Below are positions 1 to 9,154 of a DNA stretch of 64,000 nucleotides, in pieces (position 1 is the stretch's first letter; each line of letters starts with the position of its first letter). The stretch comes from Bdellovibrionales bacterium. Lineage in GTDB: Bacteria > Bdellovibrionota > UBA1018. The translations under genes were made by a program, and so were the position numbers. The stretch spans positions 124,001 to 188,000 of the forward strand of contig JAFEAP010000025.1 of assembly GCA_018266355.1 (NCBI GenBank), read 5' to 3'. Below the pieces are notes generated by a model that did no database searches, was not told where the DNA came from, and saw nothing but the letters and a program-made list of their open reading frames with translations.

Positions 1-609
1 CCCGGCGACGTGCACGAGATCGTCCTAAGGACCGACGACAAATCCGATCTCGACCGTCAAACCGAGATTCGCGGCCTCTTCTCGGCGCACCCGGAAACCG
101 CGAACCTCGCCGTCACGACTTGGCGCGAGTTCGTGCCGAGCCTCGAGACGATGGTGCGCATGAATACGGGCGTTACGAACATGGTGATCTTCACCTTTTT
201 CCTGATCACGAGTCTCGGCGTGGTGAACTCGATGCTCATGAGCGTCTTCGAACGCACCCAGGAATTCGGCATCATCCTCGCGCTCGGGATGACGCCCGCC
301 CAGGTCACGCGCATCATCTTCTACGAAGGACTCGTCATCGCCCTCATCGCCGGGACCGTGAGCACGCTCGTCGGTTACGCGCTCGTTTCCTATCACCACC
401 GTTTCGGGCTCGACATCACGCCCTTCATCGGTCAAGCGAAGAACTCGTTCGTCGGATACAAATTCACGACCCGGGTTTACCCGGTCATGGCGTGGAAGCT
501 CTACCTCACGATCCTCGCCACCGAACTCGCGTTCCTCGTGACTGCGGGGATCTACCCGGCGCTCCGAGCGGCCCGCCTCGATCCGATGGAATCGATCCGG
601 AGCCGATGA
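1..609 (+). CDS. ABC transporter permease, FtsX/LolC type (5' partial)
   Basis: C-terminal part, about 200 residues, of an FtsX-family permease whose reading frame is open to the window edge. Visible are a periplasmic stretch, a first membrane segment near residues 58-80, a cytoplasmic turn with the typical FERTQEFGI and ALGMTP wording, two more membrane segments, and a closing PALRAARLDPMESIR tail, which is the family hallmark. Such permeases work with a MacB/LolD-type ATPase, and one follows directly: its start codon overlaps this stop. Membrane location is inferred from the hydrophobic segments. The substrate cannot be read from the sequence; lipid, lipoprotein or a small secreted product are all possible. 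Confidence 0.85.
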   Translation, partial: PGDVHEIVLRTDDKSDLDRQTEIRGLFSAHPETANLAVTTWREFVPSLETMVRMNTGVTNMVIFTFFLITSLGVVNSMLMSVFERTQEFGIILALGMTPAQVTRIIFYEGLVIALIAGTVSTLVGYALVSYHHRFGLDITPFIGQAKNSFVGYKFTTRVYPVMAWKLYLTILATELAFLVTAGIYPALRAARLDPMESIRSR

Positions 610-1283
610 TGGAATACGCGCTTCGCTTCCGGAACGTCACGAAGATCTACCCCGGCATCAGTCCGATCACCGCCCTTCGCGACGTCACCGTCGATCTCGA
701 AGCCGGTTGTTTCGCGGCGCTGGTCGGGCCGTCCGGGTCGGGGAAAACGACGTTCCTGAACCTCGCCGCCGGCCTCGACGAACCCTCGTCCGGGACGATC
801 GCGATCGGCGATCGGGAGTTGACCGGCCTATCGCTGCGCGAACGCGGCGCCTTTCGCAGTTTCCACGTCGGGTTCGTTTTCCAATCCTATAACCTCCTGA
901 AAAACCTCACCGCCCGCGAGAACGTCGAACTGATCTCGATCGTACGCGGGGACGATCCCGAAAAGGTTCGACGTCGCGCCGACCGCGCGCTCGAACAAGT
1001 CGGGCTCGCCGACAAAGGCGCCTCCTTCCCGGCCGAGCTTTCGGGCGGCCAGCAGCAGCGCGTGGCGATCGCCCGCGCGCTCGTGACCGAACCGCGCATC
1101 GTATTCGCCGACGAACCGACGGCGAACCTCGACTACCAAACCGCCCACCAGCTAATCGAACTCTTCGAGCGGCTGAACCGCGAAGAGAAGACCGCCTTTC
1201 TCTTTTCCACCCACGACCCCCGGATGATCGACCGGGTTTCGCGGAAAATCATGATCAGCGACGGCGCCGTCGCCGGAGGATGA
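606..1283 (+). CDS. ABC transporter ATP-binding protein, LolD/MacB type
   Basis: A 225-residue ATPase with Walker A (GPSGSGKT), Q-loop (FVFQSYNLL), ABC signature (LSGGQQQR), Walker B ([12 protein letters not shown]) and switch His (FSTHD), in the right order and at the usual length for LolD/FtsE/MacB-type ATPases. ATG at 606 overlaps the permease stop, and a second ATG at 609 is an equally good start. It presumably powers the permease encoded just upstream. Its stop overlaps the ATG of the desaturase gene, so the two are likely translationally coupled. Confidence 0.92.
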   Translation: MMEYALRFRNVTKIYPGISPITALRDVTVDLEAGCFAALVGPSGSGKTTFLNLAAGLDEPSSGTIAIGDRELTGLSLRERGAFRSFHVGFVFQSYNLLKNLTARENVELISIVRGDDPEKVRRRADRALEQVGLADKGASFPAELSGGQQQRVAIARALVTEPRIVFADEPTANLDYQTAHQLIELFERLNREEKTAFLFSTHDPRMIDRVSRKIMISDGAVAGG

Positions 1284-2338
1284 AATTGGCCGTGACGAAT
1301 TTCATCGAAATCCGAAAACGCGTTTCCGCCCTCGATCCGGAGCTACCGCTTCGCGCGAAGCATCCCACCCAGCTCGCGCTCGGTGCGGCTTGGCTCGCGA
1401 TCGCGTTGGCCCTCGGCGTCTGGAATCTCGCGCGCGAAACGAATTGGGCGATCCAGCTTCTCTCCGGCATCGGAATCGGGATCGCGCTCTCCGTTCTCAC
1501 GTTTTTCAATCACGAACTCCTCCACGGGTCGATCGTCAAATCCAGGCGTCTGGCTCACGTGCTCGCCTATCCGGGTTTTTTCGTCTTCGCGCTCTCGCCG
1601 GAGCTTTGGATCACGTGGCACAATCACCTTCACCATTACCACGCGAACCAAACGGGGGGTTACGATCCCGACCTCGCCGGAGATTGGAACCGGCTCAAGA
1701 ACCGGAAGATAGGCCCCCCGCTCGTGAAGTACCTTATGCCCGGCGCCGGCCATCCCCTCGTTCACGTTTTCAACACGATGGCCTTCAGCCTCCAGTGCTT
1801 GAACGTGACTTGGCTCCGTTCCCGAGAACGCCCCGAGCTCTATCGATCGATGAATCGCGGTCTCATGGTCGCGGAGACGCTCGCTTACTACGCGATCTGG
1901 ATCGCGCTCTTCGTCGCGCTCCCTTTCGGCAAGTTTTTTTTCCTTCTCCTCGTTCCCGCGGCGATCGTGAACGCGGTCGTCTTCAACACGGTCGGATTGC
2001 CGCATAATATGCGTCCCTTGACGGAAGACAACCTCCCGATGGCGGCGACCATCACCCTCGAATCCCCTCGAATCGTGAACTGGATGTTCTTCAACTTCAG
2101 CTACCATATCGAACACCACGTTTTCCCGGAGGCGAACCACTCGATCCTCCCCCGCATCGGCGCTCACCTCCGCCGCGAATATTCCGAGGAATACACCGCC
2201 GTTCCCCACGGTCGCGCGATCCGGGCGTTCTATTCCACTCCGCGCGCGTACTTCGACGCCGATCACCTCTTCTACCCGGATACCGGAGAGAAGGTCGATC
2301 TCGCCAAACTCCGCCGCGACGGGTTTCGCCGCCGATGA
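1280..2338 (+). CDS. membrane fatty acid desaturase
   Basis: A 352-residue integral membrane di-iron desaturase. The three histidine clusters are present: HELLH near residues 78-82, HNHLHH near 114-119 and HIEHH near 276-280, separated by hydrophobic segments near 33-50, 55-75, 95-110 and 195-240. The family inserts double bonds, or hydroxyls, into acyl chains using O2 and an electron donor. Substrate position cannot be told from sequence. It is wedged between an ABC ATPase and an MFS transporter with ATGA overlaps at both ends, so it probably acts on a lipid or lipopeptide that these transporters move rather than serving only in bulk membrane lipid synthesis. Confidence 0.9.
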   Translation: MKLAVTNFIEIRKRVSALDPELPLRAKHPTQLALGAAWLAIALALGVWNLARETNWAIQLLSGIGIGIALSVLTFFNHELLHGSIVKSRRLAHVLAYPGFFVFALSPELWITWHNHLHHYHANQTGGYDPDLAGDWNRLKNRKIGPPLVKYLMPGAGHPLVHVFNTMAFSLQCLNVTWLRSRERPELYRSMNRGLMVAETLAYYAIWIALFVALPFGKFFFLLLVPAAIVNAVVFNTVGLPHNMRPLTEDNLPMAATITLESPRIVNWMFFNFSYHIEHHVFPEANHSILPRIGAHLRREYSEEYTAVPHGRAIRAFYSTPRAYFDADHLFYPDTGEKVDLAKLRRDGFRRR

Positions 2339-3561
2339 GCGCCGTAAGCTCGCGGTTCAGCGCGTATGAAAAGCTCGTCATCGGAATCCTGATCTTCCTT
2401 CAGTTCACGCTCGCCCTCGACTTCATGGTCATGGCCCCGCTCGGCGCGATCATCATGCCCGCGTTCGACATCATGCCGCACGAGTTCAGCCTACTGATCG
2501 CCTCCTACGCTTTCGCGGCGTGCGTTTCGAGCGTCTTCGTTTCGGGATACGCCGACCGCTACGAGCGTAAGCGTTTCCTCCTCTTCATCTACTCTGGATT
2601 TCTCGTCGGCACCTTCCTCTGCGCGTTCGCGAACACCTATCCCGTGCTCCTCGCCGCCCGAACGTTCACGGGACTCTTCGGCGGCGTGATCGCGTCGATC
2701 GTACCCACGCTCACGACCGACCTCTTCCCGGCCGAAAAGCGGGGCCAGGTGATCGGCCTGACCCAGGTTTCCTTCGGCATCGCGCAGATCATGGGCCTTC
2801 CGGTCGCCCTCGCCTGCGCGAATCGGTGGGGATGGCATTCCCCGTTCGTTCTCGTCGTCGCGATCGGCATCGCCGGAACGGCCGTGATCGCGACGAGGTT
2901 CGAACCGATCACCGCCCACCTCGGGCTCCAGAAACCCGAGAGCCACTTCCAGTCCTTCGCGAAACTCTTCCGGGTTCCGAAGAATCGATGGGGATTCCTC
3001 GGTTCGTTCGTCGTCACGCTGGGAGCGTACCTTCTCATGCCCTTCACGAGCGCCTACAACGTTCACAACTTGAACATGAGCCTCGCCGATCTCCCGATCT
3101 TCTACGCCGTGACGGGGCTTTCGATCATCGTTCTCTTCCCGCTCATCGGAAAGCTCACCGACCGGATCGGCCGATTCCCCATCTTCGCCGCGGGAGCGTT
3201 TTTCGCATCTGCGGTCGTCCTTTTCTATACGCACACGACGGAGGCCGGACTCGCCCGCCTCTGCTTGACGAACATCGGCGTCTTCTCCGGCTTCTTCGCG
3301 ATGATCATCCCGTTCCAATCCCTCCTGACCGATCTCCCTTCGCCCGAAAGTCGAGGCGGTTTCATGGCCGTCGGGGCCTCGATCCAACAGCTCGGAGGGG
3401 GAGTCTCGGTGTTCCTCTCGGGACTCATCGTTTCGAAGGACGCCGAAGGGCGCCTCCTTCACTTCCCGAACCTCGGAACCCTTCTCGTTTGCGTGGTTTT
3501 CGCCTCTTTCCTCGTCTGCCGGCAAATCGCCTTGCGCGCCGGGGAACCGTCTAAACCTTAG
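2335..3561 (+). CDS. MFS transporter, drug/metabolite exporter type
   Basis: A 408-residue protein with about twelve hydrophobic segments and a motif-A-like loop (GYADRYERKR) after the second, and a second such loop (GKLTDRIGR) halfway, as in two-fold symmetric MFS carriers. It resembles the DHA/arabinose-efflux branch. The start overlaps the stop of the desaturase gene, so it belongs to the same transcript. Substrate unknown; export of a product made or modified by the neighbouring enzymes is an inference. Confidence 0.85.
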   Translation: MSAVSSRFSAYEKLVIGILIFLQFTLALDFMVMAPLGAIIMPAFDIMPHEFSLLIASYAFAACVSSVFVSGYADRYERKRFLLFIYSGFLVGTFLCAFANTYPVLLAARTFTGLFGGVIASIVPTLTTDLFPAEKRGQVIGLTQVSFGIAQIMGLPVALACANRWGWHSPFVLVVAIGIAGTAVIATRFEPITAHLGLQKPESHFQSFAKLFRVPKNRWGFLGSFVVTLGAYLLMPFTSAYNVHNLNMSLADLPIFYAVTGLSIIVLFPLIGKLTDRIGRFPIFAAGAFFASAVVLFYTHTTEAGLARLCLTNIGVFSGFFAMIIPFQSLLTDLPSPESRGGFMAVGASIQQLGGGVSVFLSGLIVSKDAEGRLLHFPNLGTLLVCVVFASFLVCRQIALRAGEPSKP

Positions 3562-3585
3562 ACACCTCGCTCCCCGGGAAAGCCC

Positions 3586-3604
3586 GAAATCCCAAGGGGA
3601 TTTC
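3586..3604 (+). other. short intergenic hairpin
   Basis: Eight-base-pair stem (GAAATCCC / GGGATTTC) with a 3-nt loop between the MFS gene and the phosphopantetheinyl transferase gene. No T-run follows, so it is a weak terminator at best; it may be a processing or attenuation structure. Confidence 0.4.
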
Positions 3605-3633
3605 CGGTACGCCGTTTGCGATATCGGAGGGAT

Positions 3634-4407
3634 ATGCGCATCCCGGTTTCCCCCGATCGCCGCCGTAAAATCGCCTTCGAAGCGCCCGTTTCGAGCGCGA
3701 TTCCGCGGGGGGAAATCCACGTTTGGCGGATGCGGGTCGCGAAGCCGGAATTTTCTCGGGAGGCCTACCTCTCCATCCTGAGCGAAGGCGAACACGCGCG
3801 CCTTCCCGGTCTCTTTCACGCGGACGACCGCGAGCTCTTCATCCTCGCCCGCGGTTTCCTCCGCCGGACCCTCTCCCACTACCTGAAAGAATCGCCTTCC
3901 GAAATCAGGTTCGAGTACGGCCCCTTCGGAAAACCGAAGCTCTCCCGCGAATCACCGCGACTCGAATTCAACCTTTCGCACTCCGCTTCCGAGATCCTCG
4001 TCGCCGTTTCCGCCGACCGGGAAATCGGTATCGACGTCGAGCGTACCGTTCGCGAATGGAAGCGGCTCGATCGCCGTGTTTTCTCGGAGTGTGAAATTTC
4101 CGAACTCGAGAAACTTCCCGAAGAAATCCGCCGGGACGCATTTTTTCGCGGTTGGACCCAAAAAGAAGCGTTTCTCAAGGCCGTCGGCAAGGGCATGGGA
4201 TTGCCACTGAAAGAGTTCACGTTTCGCCTCGACCCCCGGGAACGCTTCGCTCTCCTCCGTTCTCGCCGGCGGAGCGACGAATCGCGCTGGGAAGTGGTCG
4301 AGATTTCCGGTCTATCGGAACATGCCGGCGCCCTCGTCTTCGAACGCCGCCCCGAGCGGCCGCGATACCGGATCTTCGACGAAACCCTGCGTTTGAAGTC
4401 GGCTTAA
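3634..4407 (+). CDS. 4'-phosphopantetheinyl transferase, Sfp type
   Basis: A 257-residue protein with the Sfp-family signatures: GIDVER near residue 132, which supplies the Mg2+-binding acid residues, and WTQKEAFLKAVGKG near 174. It transfers the phosphopantetheine arm of CoA to carrier proteins of fatty acid, polyketide or non-ribosomal peptide synthesis. The length fits the two-lobed Sfp type rather than the short AcpS type. ATG at 3634 is chosen because GGAGG lies just before it; a TTG at 3616 is in frame but has no ribosome site. Its position after a desaturase and two exporters hints at a lipid or peptide product. Its TAA overlaps the stop of the convergent CheW gene. Confidence 0.9.
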   Translation: MRIPVSPDRRRKIAFEAPVSSAIPRGEIHVWRMRVAKPEFSREAYLSILSEGEHARLPGLFHADDRELFILARGFLRRTLSHYLKESPSEIRFEYGPFGKPKLSRESPRLEFNLSHSASEILVAVSADREIGIDVERTVREWKRLDRRVFSECEISELEKLPEEIRRDAFFRGWTQKEAFLKAVGKGMGLPLKEFTFRLDPRERFALLRSRRRSDESRWEVVEISGLSEHAGALVFERRPERPRYRIFDETLRLKSA

Positions 4408-5882
4408 GCCGCTTTCACGGAAACGCGAGCGTAAACCGCCGCCGGGTCGAGGATCATGAGGGTCGCATCCCCTTCTCCCTCGCTCCGAACCTGCATCGCT
4501 TCCTTCACGTCTTCACCGACCGACCCCGGTCCGCTCTTGTAGAGGATGTCCGGAACACGGATTTTATCGCTTTCCGAGAAGGTACGGATGGCTTCCACGG
4601 AGTCGACGATGAGGCCATACCGCGTCTCGTCTTGTTTGAAGATGAGAACCTTCGTCGATCCTTCCTCCCATGCCGTCATCCGATAAACGGAACGCGAATC
4701 GATGATCGTGACCAAATCGCCCCTCAAGTTCAGCATTCCCCGACAGTGGGCGGGCATCCCCGGCGGATGGAGAAGCGTTTTCGGGTACTCGATGATCTCC
4801 CGGATCTGGGAAATCTCCACCGCGAAGAGGTCTTCGATGCGAAAGGTGACGTAGGTTTTTCGTGCCCCTTTCGCTCCTTGATCCGTTCGGCTCGCCTTCG
4901 CGTGGTAGATCGCGCTGTGACCGCGCGTGATTTCCCGGAGCTCGTCGTTCGAGAGCAAAGTCCCGTGGTTCAGGAGCAAGATCTCCCCGCCCGAATCCCG
5001 ACAGATGCAGCCGAGGAAAAGTTCGCTCCGACGATTTCCGATCGCCGGGAAGGAAACGAGCTCCTCCCGGAAGAACGAAACGATGTTCTCGACCGAATCC
5101 ACGAGAAACCCGAAGAATTCGCTCTCGAAACGCATGACGATGATCCTTCGATCCCCCCTCGTCGCCGATTCGTCGCGATCCGCGGTGCGGTAACCGAGGA
5201 GAGACGCGAAATCGACGACCGGGACGACGCTCCCTCTCAGGTCGATCGTTCCGATGCAGTAATCCGAGGACAGGGACGACTCGGTGACCCGGTCGACTTT
5301 GATGATTTCCTGGATCGATTCGATCGGTAGCGCGCACCGAGCGTCTCCGACGACGAAGGAGATGCATTGCTTCCGAAGTCCCCGGCTTCGCTTCCCGGCC
5401 GCGCGACGATCCTTGGATTTTGCCTCGAGAGCCTCGCGAGGAACCGAATCGAGTTCGAGCAGTCGCGAAGGCGAGAGAACCTGGACGATGCGCCTTCCGT
5501 CTTCGAGCTTGAACGCCCCTTCGACGACCGATTTGGTTCCCGGAGCGTATTCGAACACGCTCTTCGTCTCGGGCTCGGCCCTGAAGATCTCCCCCGTACG
5601 ATCGAAAAGAAGCCCGACGCAAAAAGCGTCGAACTCGACGATGACTATTTTTCCGGAATCCCCGTCGGTACCGCCTCCGGCCGCGAGCCCGAGCAGCTTC
5701 CGTAGGTGGATCACCGGAACGATCGTTCCGCGAAGATTGAACAGGCCGACAAGGTAAGGGGGACCGAGCGGAACGGCCGTATAGCGACCGGGAGGATTCA
5801 CCACCTCCTGGATCGAGCGAACCGACAGCGCGAACTCGCTCGTGCCCAGGAAAAACGATCCGTAGATTTCTTCATTCGTCAT
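4404..5882 (-). CDS. cheW: triple-domain CheW-like coupling protein
   Basis: A 492-residue protein made of three CheW domains, roughly residues 8-140, 170-310 and 345-485. Each repeats the CheW pattern: an IQEVV/IQEII/IREII helix, then a PxxLVGLFNLRG-like strand with Asn/Asp-Leu-Arg-Gly (NLRG, DLRG, NLRG), then a V.SVE-type end. CheW scaffolds join chemoreceptors to the CheA kinase. A tandem triple form could crosslink several receptor trimers. It is the last gene of a leftward operon with receptor, CheR and CheD. No CheA, CheY or CheB is in the window. Confidence 0.92.
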   Translation of the reverse strand: MTNEEIYGSFFLGTSEFALSVRSIQEVVNPPGRYTAVPLGPPYLVGLFNLRGTIVPVIHLRKLLGLAAGGGTDGDSGKIVIVEFDAFCVGLLFDRTGEIFRAEPETKSVFEYAPGTKSVVEGAFKLEDGRRIVQVLSPSRLLELDSVPREALEAKSKDRRAAGKRSRGLRKQCISFVVGDARCALPIESIQEIIKVDRVTESSLSSDYCIGTIDLRGSVVPVVDFASLLGYRTADRDESATRGDRRIIVMRFESEFFGFLVDSVENIVSFFREELVSFPAIGNRRSELFLGCICRDSGGEILLLNHGTLLSNDELREITRGHSAIYHAKASRTDQGAKGARKTYVTFRIEDLFAVEISQIREIIEYPKTLLHPPGMPAHCRGMLNLRGDLVTIIDSRSVYRMTAWEEGSTKVLIFKQDETRYGLIVDSVEAIRTFSESDKIRVPDILYKSGPGSVGEDVKEAMQVRSEGEGDATLMILDPAAVYARVSVKAA

Positions 5883-5897
5883 ATCTCACTCCGGATC

Positions 5898-6377
5898 TCA
5901 GGCGGCCAATCGTTCGAGACGCCGAATCTCATGCAGGTAGGTGTCCCCGTGCAGAACGATGACTCGCCCCTCCCGGCCGCCCGTTTCCTGGTGGACGACC
6001 CGGATGCCGAGTTTTTCGAGTAATCGCAGCGCGGTGGCCACGTTCACCGCCCCGACGAGCTTCGTTTCGTCCTTGGCGTTCGGTGAGGTCATGTTTCCTC
6101 CGCCGGCGACGATCGCTTCGATCTCCCCGTAGTCGCCCGGTCGCGCATGCAAAAGGGCCAAGAGCGAGGGCACGGCTTGGGTCACGAATCTTCCGTCGAT
6201 TTCCCTCGACGAGCGAGGCGCCTCCGCGAGCAAACAGTGAGCGAGCGCGATCCGACGGCGGTCGCGCCAAACCAGTCCGATGCCGACGCAAGAACCGAGG
6301 ATCGCCCTTAGCCTTTCACCCGGACGCCCGAGTTTTACTTCCCCGATACAGACGTTGATCTCGACTTCCTCGTTCAT
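5898..6377 (-). CDS. cheD: CheD chemoreceptor glutamine deamidase
   Basis: A 159-residue protein with the CheD fold signature: catalytic Cys30 in LGSCV, His47 in ALAHC, and a glycine-rich VAGGGNM strand. CheD converts specific receptor glutamines to glutamates and often also binds CheC. The start ATG overlaps the end of the cheR gene, indicating coupling. The receptor encoded at the head of the operon is the obvious substrate. Confidence 0.93.
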   Translation of the reverse strand: MNEEVEINVCIGEVKLGRPGERLRAILGSCVGIGLVWRDRRRIALAHCLLAEAPRSSREIDGRFVTQAVPSLLALLHARPGDYGEIEAIVAGGGNMTSPNAKDETKLVGAVNVATALRLLEKLGIRVVHQETGGREGRVIVLHGDTYLHEIRRLERLAA

Positions 6378-7216
6378 GCCGCCTTCTTTCCGCCTGCGCG
6401 GTAAATCAACGGAACGAGGGGGTCGAAATCGGTCTTGAGCGATCCGAGCGACTCCGACTCGCCGATGATCAACGTCCCGCCCGGAACGAGCGCACGATGA
6501 ACCTGCTCGAGCACCTTCGCCTGATCGGTGGGGACGAAATAGATCAGCACGTTTCGGAGAAGGACGAGATCGAAAGGTTTCGGGTCCCGCACCCTCTCGA
6601 AGAGGTTATGCGTCTGAAAACGGAGTCGCTCGCGAACGGACGGAACGAGGGTGAAGGCTTCGCCTTCGGGTCGCATGTATTTCCGGAAAAGGTCGGGACG
6701 ATTCGACTGGAACGCCTCGATCGACCGCCCCGTATAGCGGCCTTCCCGGCAGAGACCGACCTGTTCTTCCGAAATATCGGTCCCGTGGACCTCGAACGAA
6801 AATCCGGGGGTCCGAAGCCGAAACTCCTGACAGAGAATCCCGAGCGATCCAGCCTCTTCCCCGGACGAAGCCGCGGCAGACCAGGCCCGCAGCGTCCCGC
6901 CCGGATGTTCGCGGTGCCAGCTCGGGAGAAACTCCTTCTCGACGTATTCCCAGATCCTCGGCGTTCGGAAAAAATGGGTTTCGTTCGTCGTTACGAGGTC
7001 CACGAACGTCGCCGTCTCCTCGGGATGCGACCGAAGGTAATCGAGGTACTCGGAATACCCCGGAAGTCCGAGATCCCGGATCCTACGCCGAAACCGTCCT
7101 CGAACGAGCGCCTTGCGATTCGCCCCGATCGTGATGCCGGTCAACCGATGGGTGACTCGGAGGTAGTCCCGGAAACAATCGTCGCTGAATCCATCGTCCG
7201 ATTTCGAATCCGTCAT
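6374..7216 (-). CDS. cheR: CheR chemoreceptor methyltransferase
   Basis: A 280-residue protein with an N-terminal helical CheR domain (about 1-75) and a C-terminal SAM-binding domain. Visible are TTNETHFFR near residue 78, the SAM motif AWSAAASSGEEA, and the late motif LRNVLIYF with GESESL at the end. It methylates receptor glutamates using SAM. It lies 6 bp after the receptor gene and overlaps cheD. Confidence 0.95.
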   Translation of the reverse strand: MTDSKSDDGFSDDCFRDYLRVTHRLTGITIGANRKALVRGRFRRRIRDLGLPGYSEYLDYLRSHPEETATFVDLVTTNETHFFRTPRIWEYVEKEFLPSWHREHPGGTLRAWSAAASSGEEAGSLGILCQEFRLRTPGFSFEVHGTDISEEQVGLCREGRYTGRSIEAFQSNRPDLFRKYMRPEGEAFTLVPSVRERLRFQTHNLFERVRDPKPFDLVLLRNVLIYFVPTDQAKVLEQVHRALVPGGTLIIGESESLGSLKTDFDPLVPLIYRAGGKKAA

Positions 7217-7222
7217 AGGACC

Positions 7223-8767
7223 TCAAGCGGCGAATTTTTGGACGGCGTCCTTCAGATTGCTCGCGCCATCGGCGAGTTCCTTCGTCGACCGCGCGATGGA
7301 ATCCGATGCGGTCGCCGACTTTTCCGTCGCATCCGCGACCTGCTGGATGGCGGCGGCGACGTCCTTCGCGGCCGTCTGCTGCTCCTGGGCCGCGACGGAA
7401 ATCTCCGAAATGGCCTGGGTCGTCTTCGCGACGCCTTCCACGATCTTGGCGAACGCGGTGCCGGCTTCCTTCGAGATCTCGCCGCCTTGGTTCACCCGTT
7501 TCACGGATTCGTTGATGAGTTTCGTGATTTCCTTGGTCGCCTGGGAGGATCGCTCGGCGAGCTTGCGTACTTCGTCGGCGACGACCGAGAATCCGAGGCC
7601 GTGCTCGCCCGCCCGCGCCGCTTCGATGGCGGCGTTGAACGCCAAGAGATTCGTCTGGCTCGCGATCTCGCCGATGACCTTCACGATCTCGCTGATTTCT
7701 TCCGACGACTTATTGATCAGCTCCATCGCTTCGATCGACTTCGCGATGGCTTTCGACCCGATTTCGGCCTCGTGTTGGGTCGTCTTCGCGATGGCATCCG
7801 CGGATTTTCCGTTCTGGGCGATCGAGTCGATCGAGGCGCTGAGTTCCTCGACGGAAGCGTTCATTTCTTCGGTGGTCGCCCCGAGCGACTGCGCGCCTTG
7901 AGCGACTTGGGTCGCCTGCTCGGATACGAGTTGGATCTTCTTGGCGAGTGCCTCGGCCGTGCCGAGCACGACGACGTTGAATTCCTGCTTGCGTTTCACT
8001 TGGGCCGTGATGTCGGTCGCGTATTTCACGACCTTGAACGGCTTTCCGCTCGCGTCGAAGATCGGGTTGTACGAAGCGTTGATCCAAATCTCCTTGCCGC
8101 CCTTGCCGACCCGCTTGTACTCGCCCGAATCGTATTCGCCGCGGCCGAGTTTCTGCCAGAAGGCGCGATATTCGGAGCTCCCGTTGTAGGAGTCTTCGCA
8201 GAACATTCGGTGATGCTTCCCTTTGATTTCGCCGAGGTCGTAGCCGAGCGTCTTCAGGAAATTCTCGTTCGCATTCAAGATCGTGCCGTCGAGCGTGAAC
8301 TCGATCACGGCTTGGAACTTCCCGATCGCGTCGATTTTCCCTTCGAACTCCGCCGTCGCGAGCTTCGAGCGCGTGACGTCGGTCGCGAACTTCACCACCT
8401 TGTACGGCTTCCCGTTCTCGTCGAAGATCGGGTTGTACGAAGCGTTGATCCAGATCTCCTTGCCGCCCTTGCCGAATCGCCTGTACTCGCCCGAATCGAA
8501 TTCCCCGCGCGCGAGCTTCTGCCAAAAGTTCCGGTATTCGAGCGTATTCGTGTAGGACTCGTCACAAAACATCCGGTGGTGCTTGCCCTGGATTTCGCGA
8601 AGGTCGTAGCCGACCGCCTGGAGGAAGTTGTCGTTCGCGGTGCGGATCGTTCCGTCCAGCTCGAACTCGATGACCGCTTGGACGCGGTTCAGGGCCGCCA
8701 CCGTTCCCGATAGTTCGGACACGGTCGGCGCTTCTTCGGTGGATTCCATCTTTTTGGCGGCTTGCAT
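7223..8767 (-). CDS. soluble methyl-accepting chemotaxis protein with two PAS domains
   Basis: A 514-residue receptor with no membrane segment. Two PAS domains (about residues 22-135 and 148-262) are followed by a coiled-coil signalling domain whose tip reads [22 protein letters not shown] and then [15 protein letters not shown]. Lack of membrane spans and the PAS pair indicate cytoplasmic sensing of an internal cue such as redox state or a small ligand. No cofactor-binding residue can be assigned with certainty. The two PAS domains are very similar even at DNA level, suggesting recent duplication. First gene of the operon; AGGGAGAAT lies upstream of the ATG. Confidence 0.93.
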   Translation of the reverse strand: MQAAKKMESTEEAPTVSELSGTVAALNRVQAVIEFELDGTIRTANDNFLQAVGYDLREIQGKHHRMFCDESYTNTLEYRNFWQKLARGEFDSGEYRRFGKGGKEIWINASYNPIFDENGKPYKVVKFATDVTRSKLATAEFEGKIDAIGKFQAVIEFTLDGTILNANENFLKTLGYDLGEIKGKHHRMFCEDSYNGSSEYRAFWQKLGRGEYDSGEYKRVGKGGKEIWINASYNPIFDASGKPFKVVKYATDITAQVKRKQEFNVVVLGTAEALAKKIQLVSEQATQVAQGAQSLGATTEEMNASVEELSASIDSIAQNGKSADAIAKTTQHEAEIGSKAIAKSIEAMELINKSSEEISEIVKVIGEIASQTNLLAFNAAIEAARAGEHGLGFSVVADEVRKLAERSSQATKEITKLINESVKRVNQGGEISKEAGTAFAKIVEGVAKTTQAISEISVAAQEQQTAAKDVAAAIQQVADATEKSATASDSIARSTKELADGASNLKDAVQKFAA

Positions 8768-8857
8768 CGGTGAATTCTCCCTCGACTAAAATCGACTGCT
8801 CTGCCGTTCGGAATCTAATGCGACGCCCTTAACATGCGTTCGAATTTGGAAACCTTA

Positions 8858-8962
8858 ATGGCTTCCAAACAACCCCTGCCGGACGATCGTAAAAGCCGAA
8901 TGAAAACGGCGGAGCGCCGAAATAGAGTCCGCAAACTCACTCACGAATACCGAAAGAACTAA
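8858..8962 (+). CDS. possible small basic protein, 34 aa
   Basis: A short frame running from ATG at 8858 to TAA at 8960-8962, with ten Arg/Lys in its central and C-terminal parts. It lies in the gap between the divergent receptor gene and tRNA-Leu. No strong ribosome site precedes it (only TTGGAA). I do not recognise it. A 7-bp hairpin overlaps its stop. The composition resembles small ribosomal or nucleic-acid-binding peptides, but chance cannot be excluded. Confidence 0.25.
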   Translation: MASKQPLPDDRKSRMKTAERRNRVRKLTHEYRKN

Positions 8963-8975
8963 CCGCTTTTAGTTC
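8956..8975. other. hairpin between small ORF and tRNA-Leu
   Basis: Seven-base-pair perfect inverted repeat GAACTAA / TTAGTTC with a 6-nt loop. Neither strand has a clear T-run after it, so terminator function is doubtful. Confidence 0.35.
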
Positions 8976-9017
8976 CGTATGCCTAAAGGGAAACCGCCAA
9001 GGGCTTCGCGCGGGAGG

Positions 9018-9102
9018 TGGTGCCCTCGAGCTGACTCGAACAGCTACGCCTTACGGCACTGGCTTCTAAGACCAGCGTGTCTACCAATTCCACCACGAGG
9101 GC
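9018..9102 (-). tRNA. tRNA-Leu (anticodon TAG)
   Basis: Read on the minus strand: acceptor stem GCCCTCG / CGAGGGC, D-arm with GGAATTGGTAGACAC, anticodon stem-loop CTGGT-CTTAGAA-GCCAG giving anticodon TAG (reads CUA), a class II long variable arm (TGCCGTAAGGCGT) and T-arm with TTCGAGTC. CCA is encoded. 85 nt with CCA. Confidence 0.95.
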
Positions 9103-9154
9103 ACGCTCCCAAATTACCAGAAACGCCCGTCCGGAAAAAGCGGCCGTTTCGCCT

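Noticed and set aside
120..605. N-terminal extension of the ABC ATPase overlapping the permease gene
   Set aside because: The extension reads as low-complexity Arg/His-rich sequence, a frame shadow of the permease, while ATG 606 gives a normal-length ATPase.
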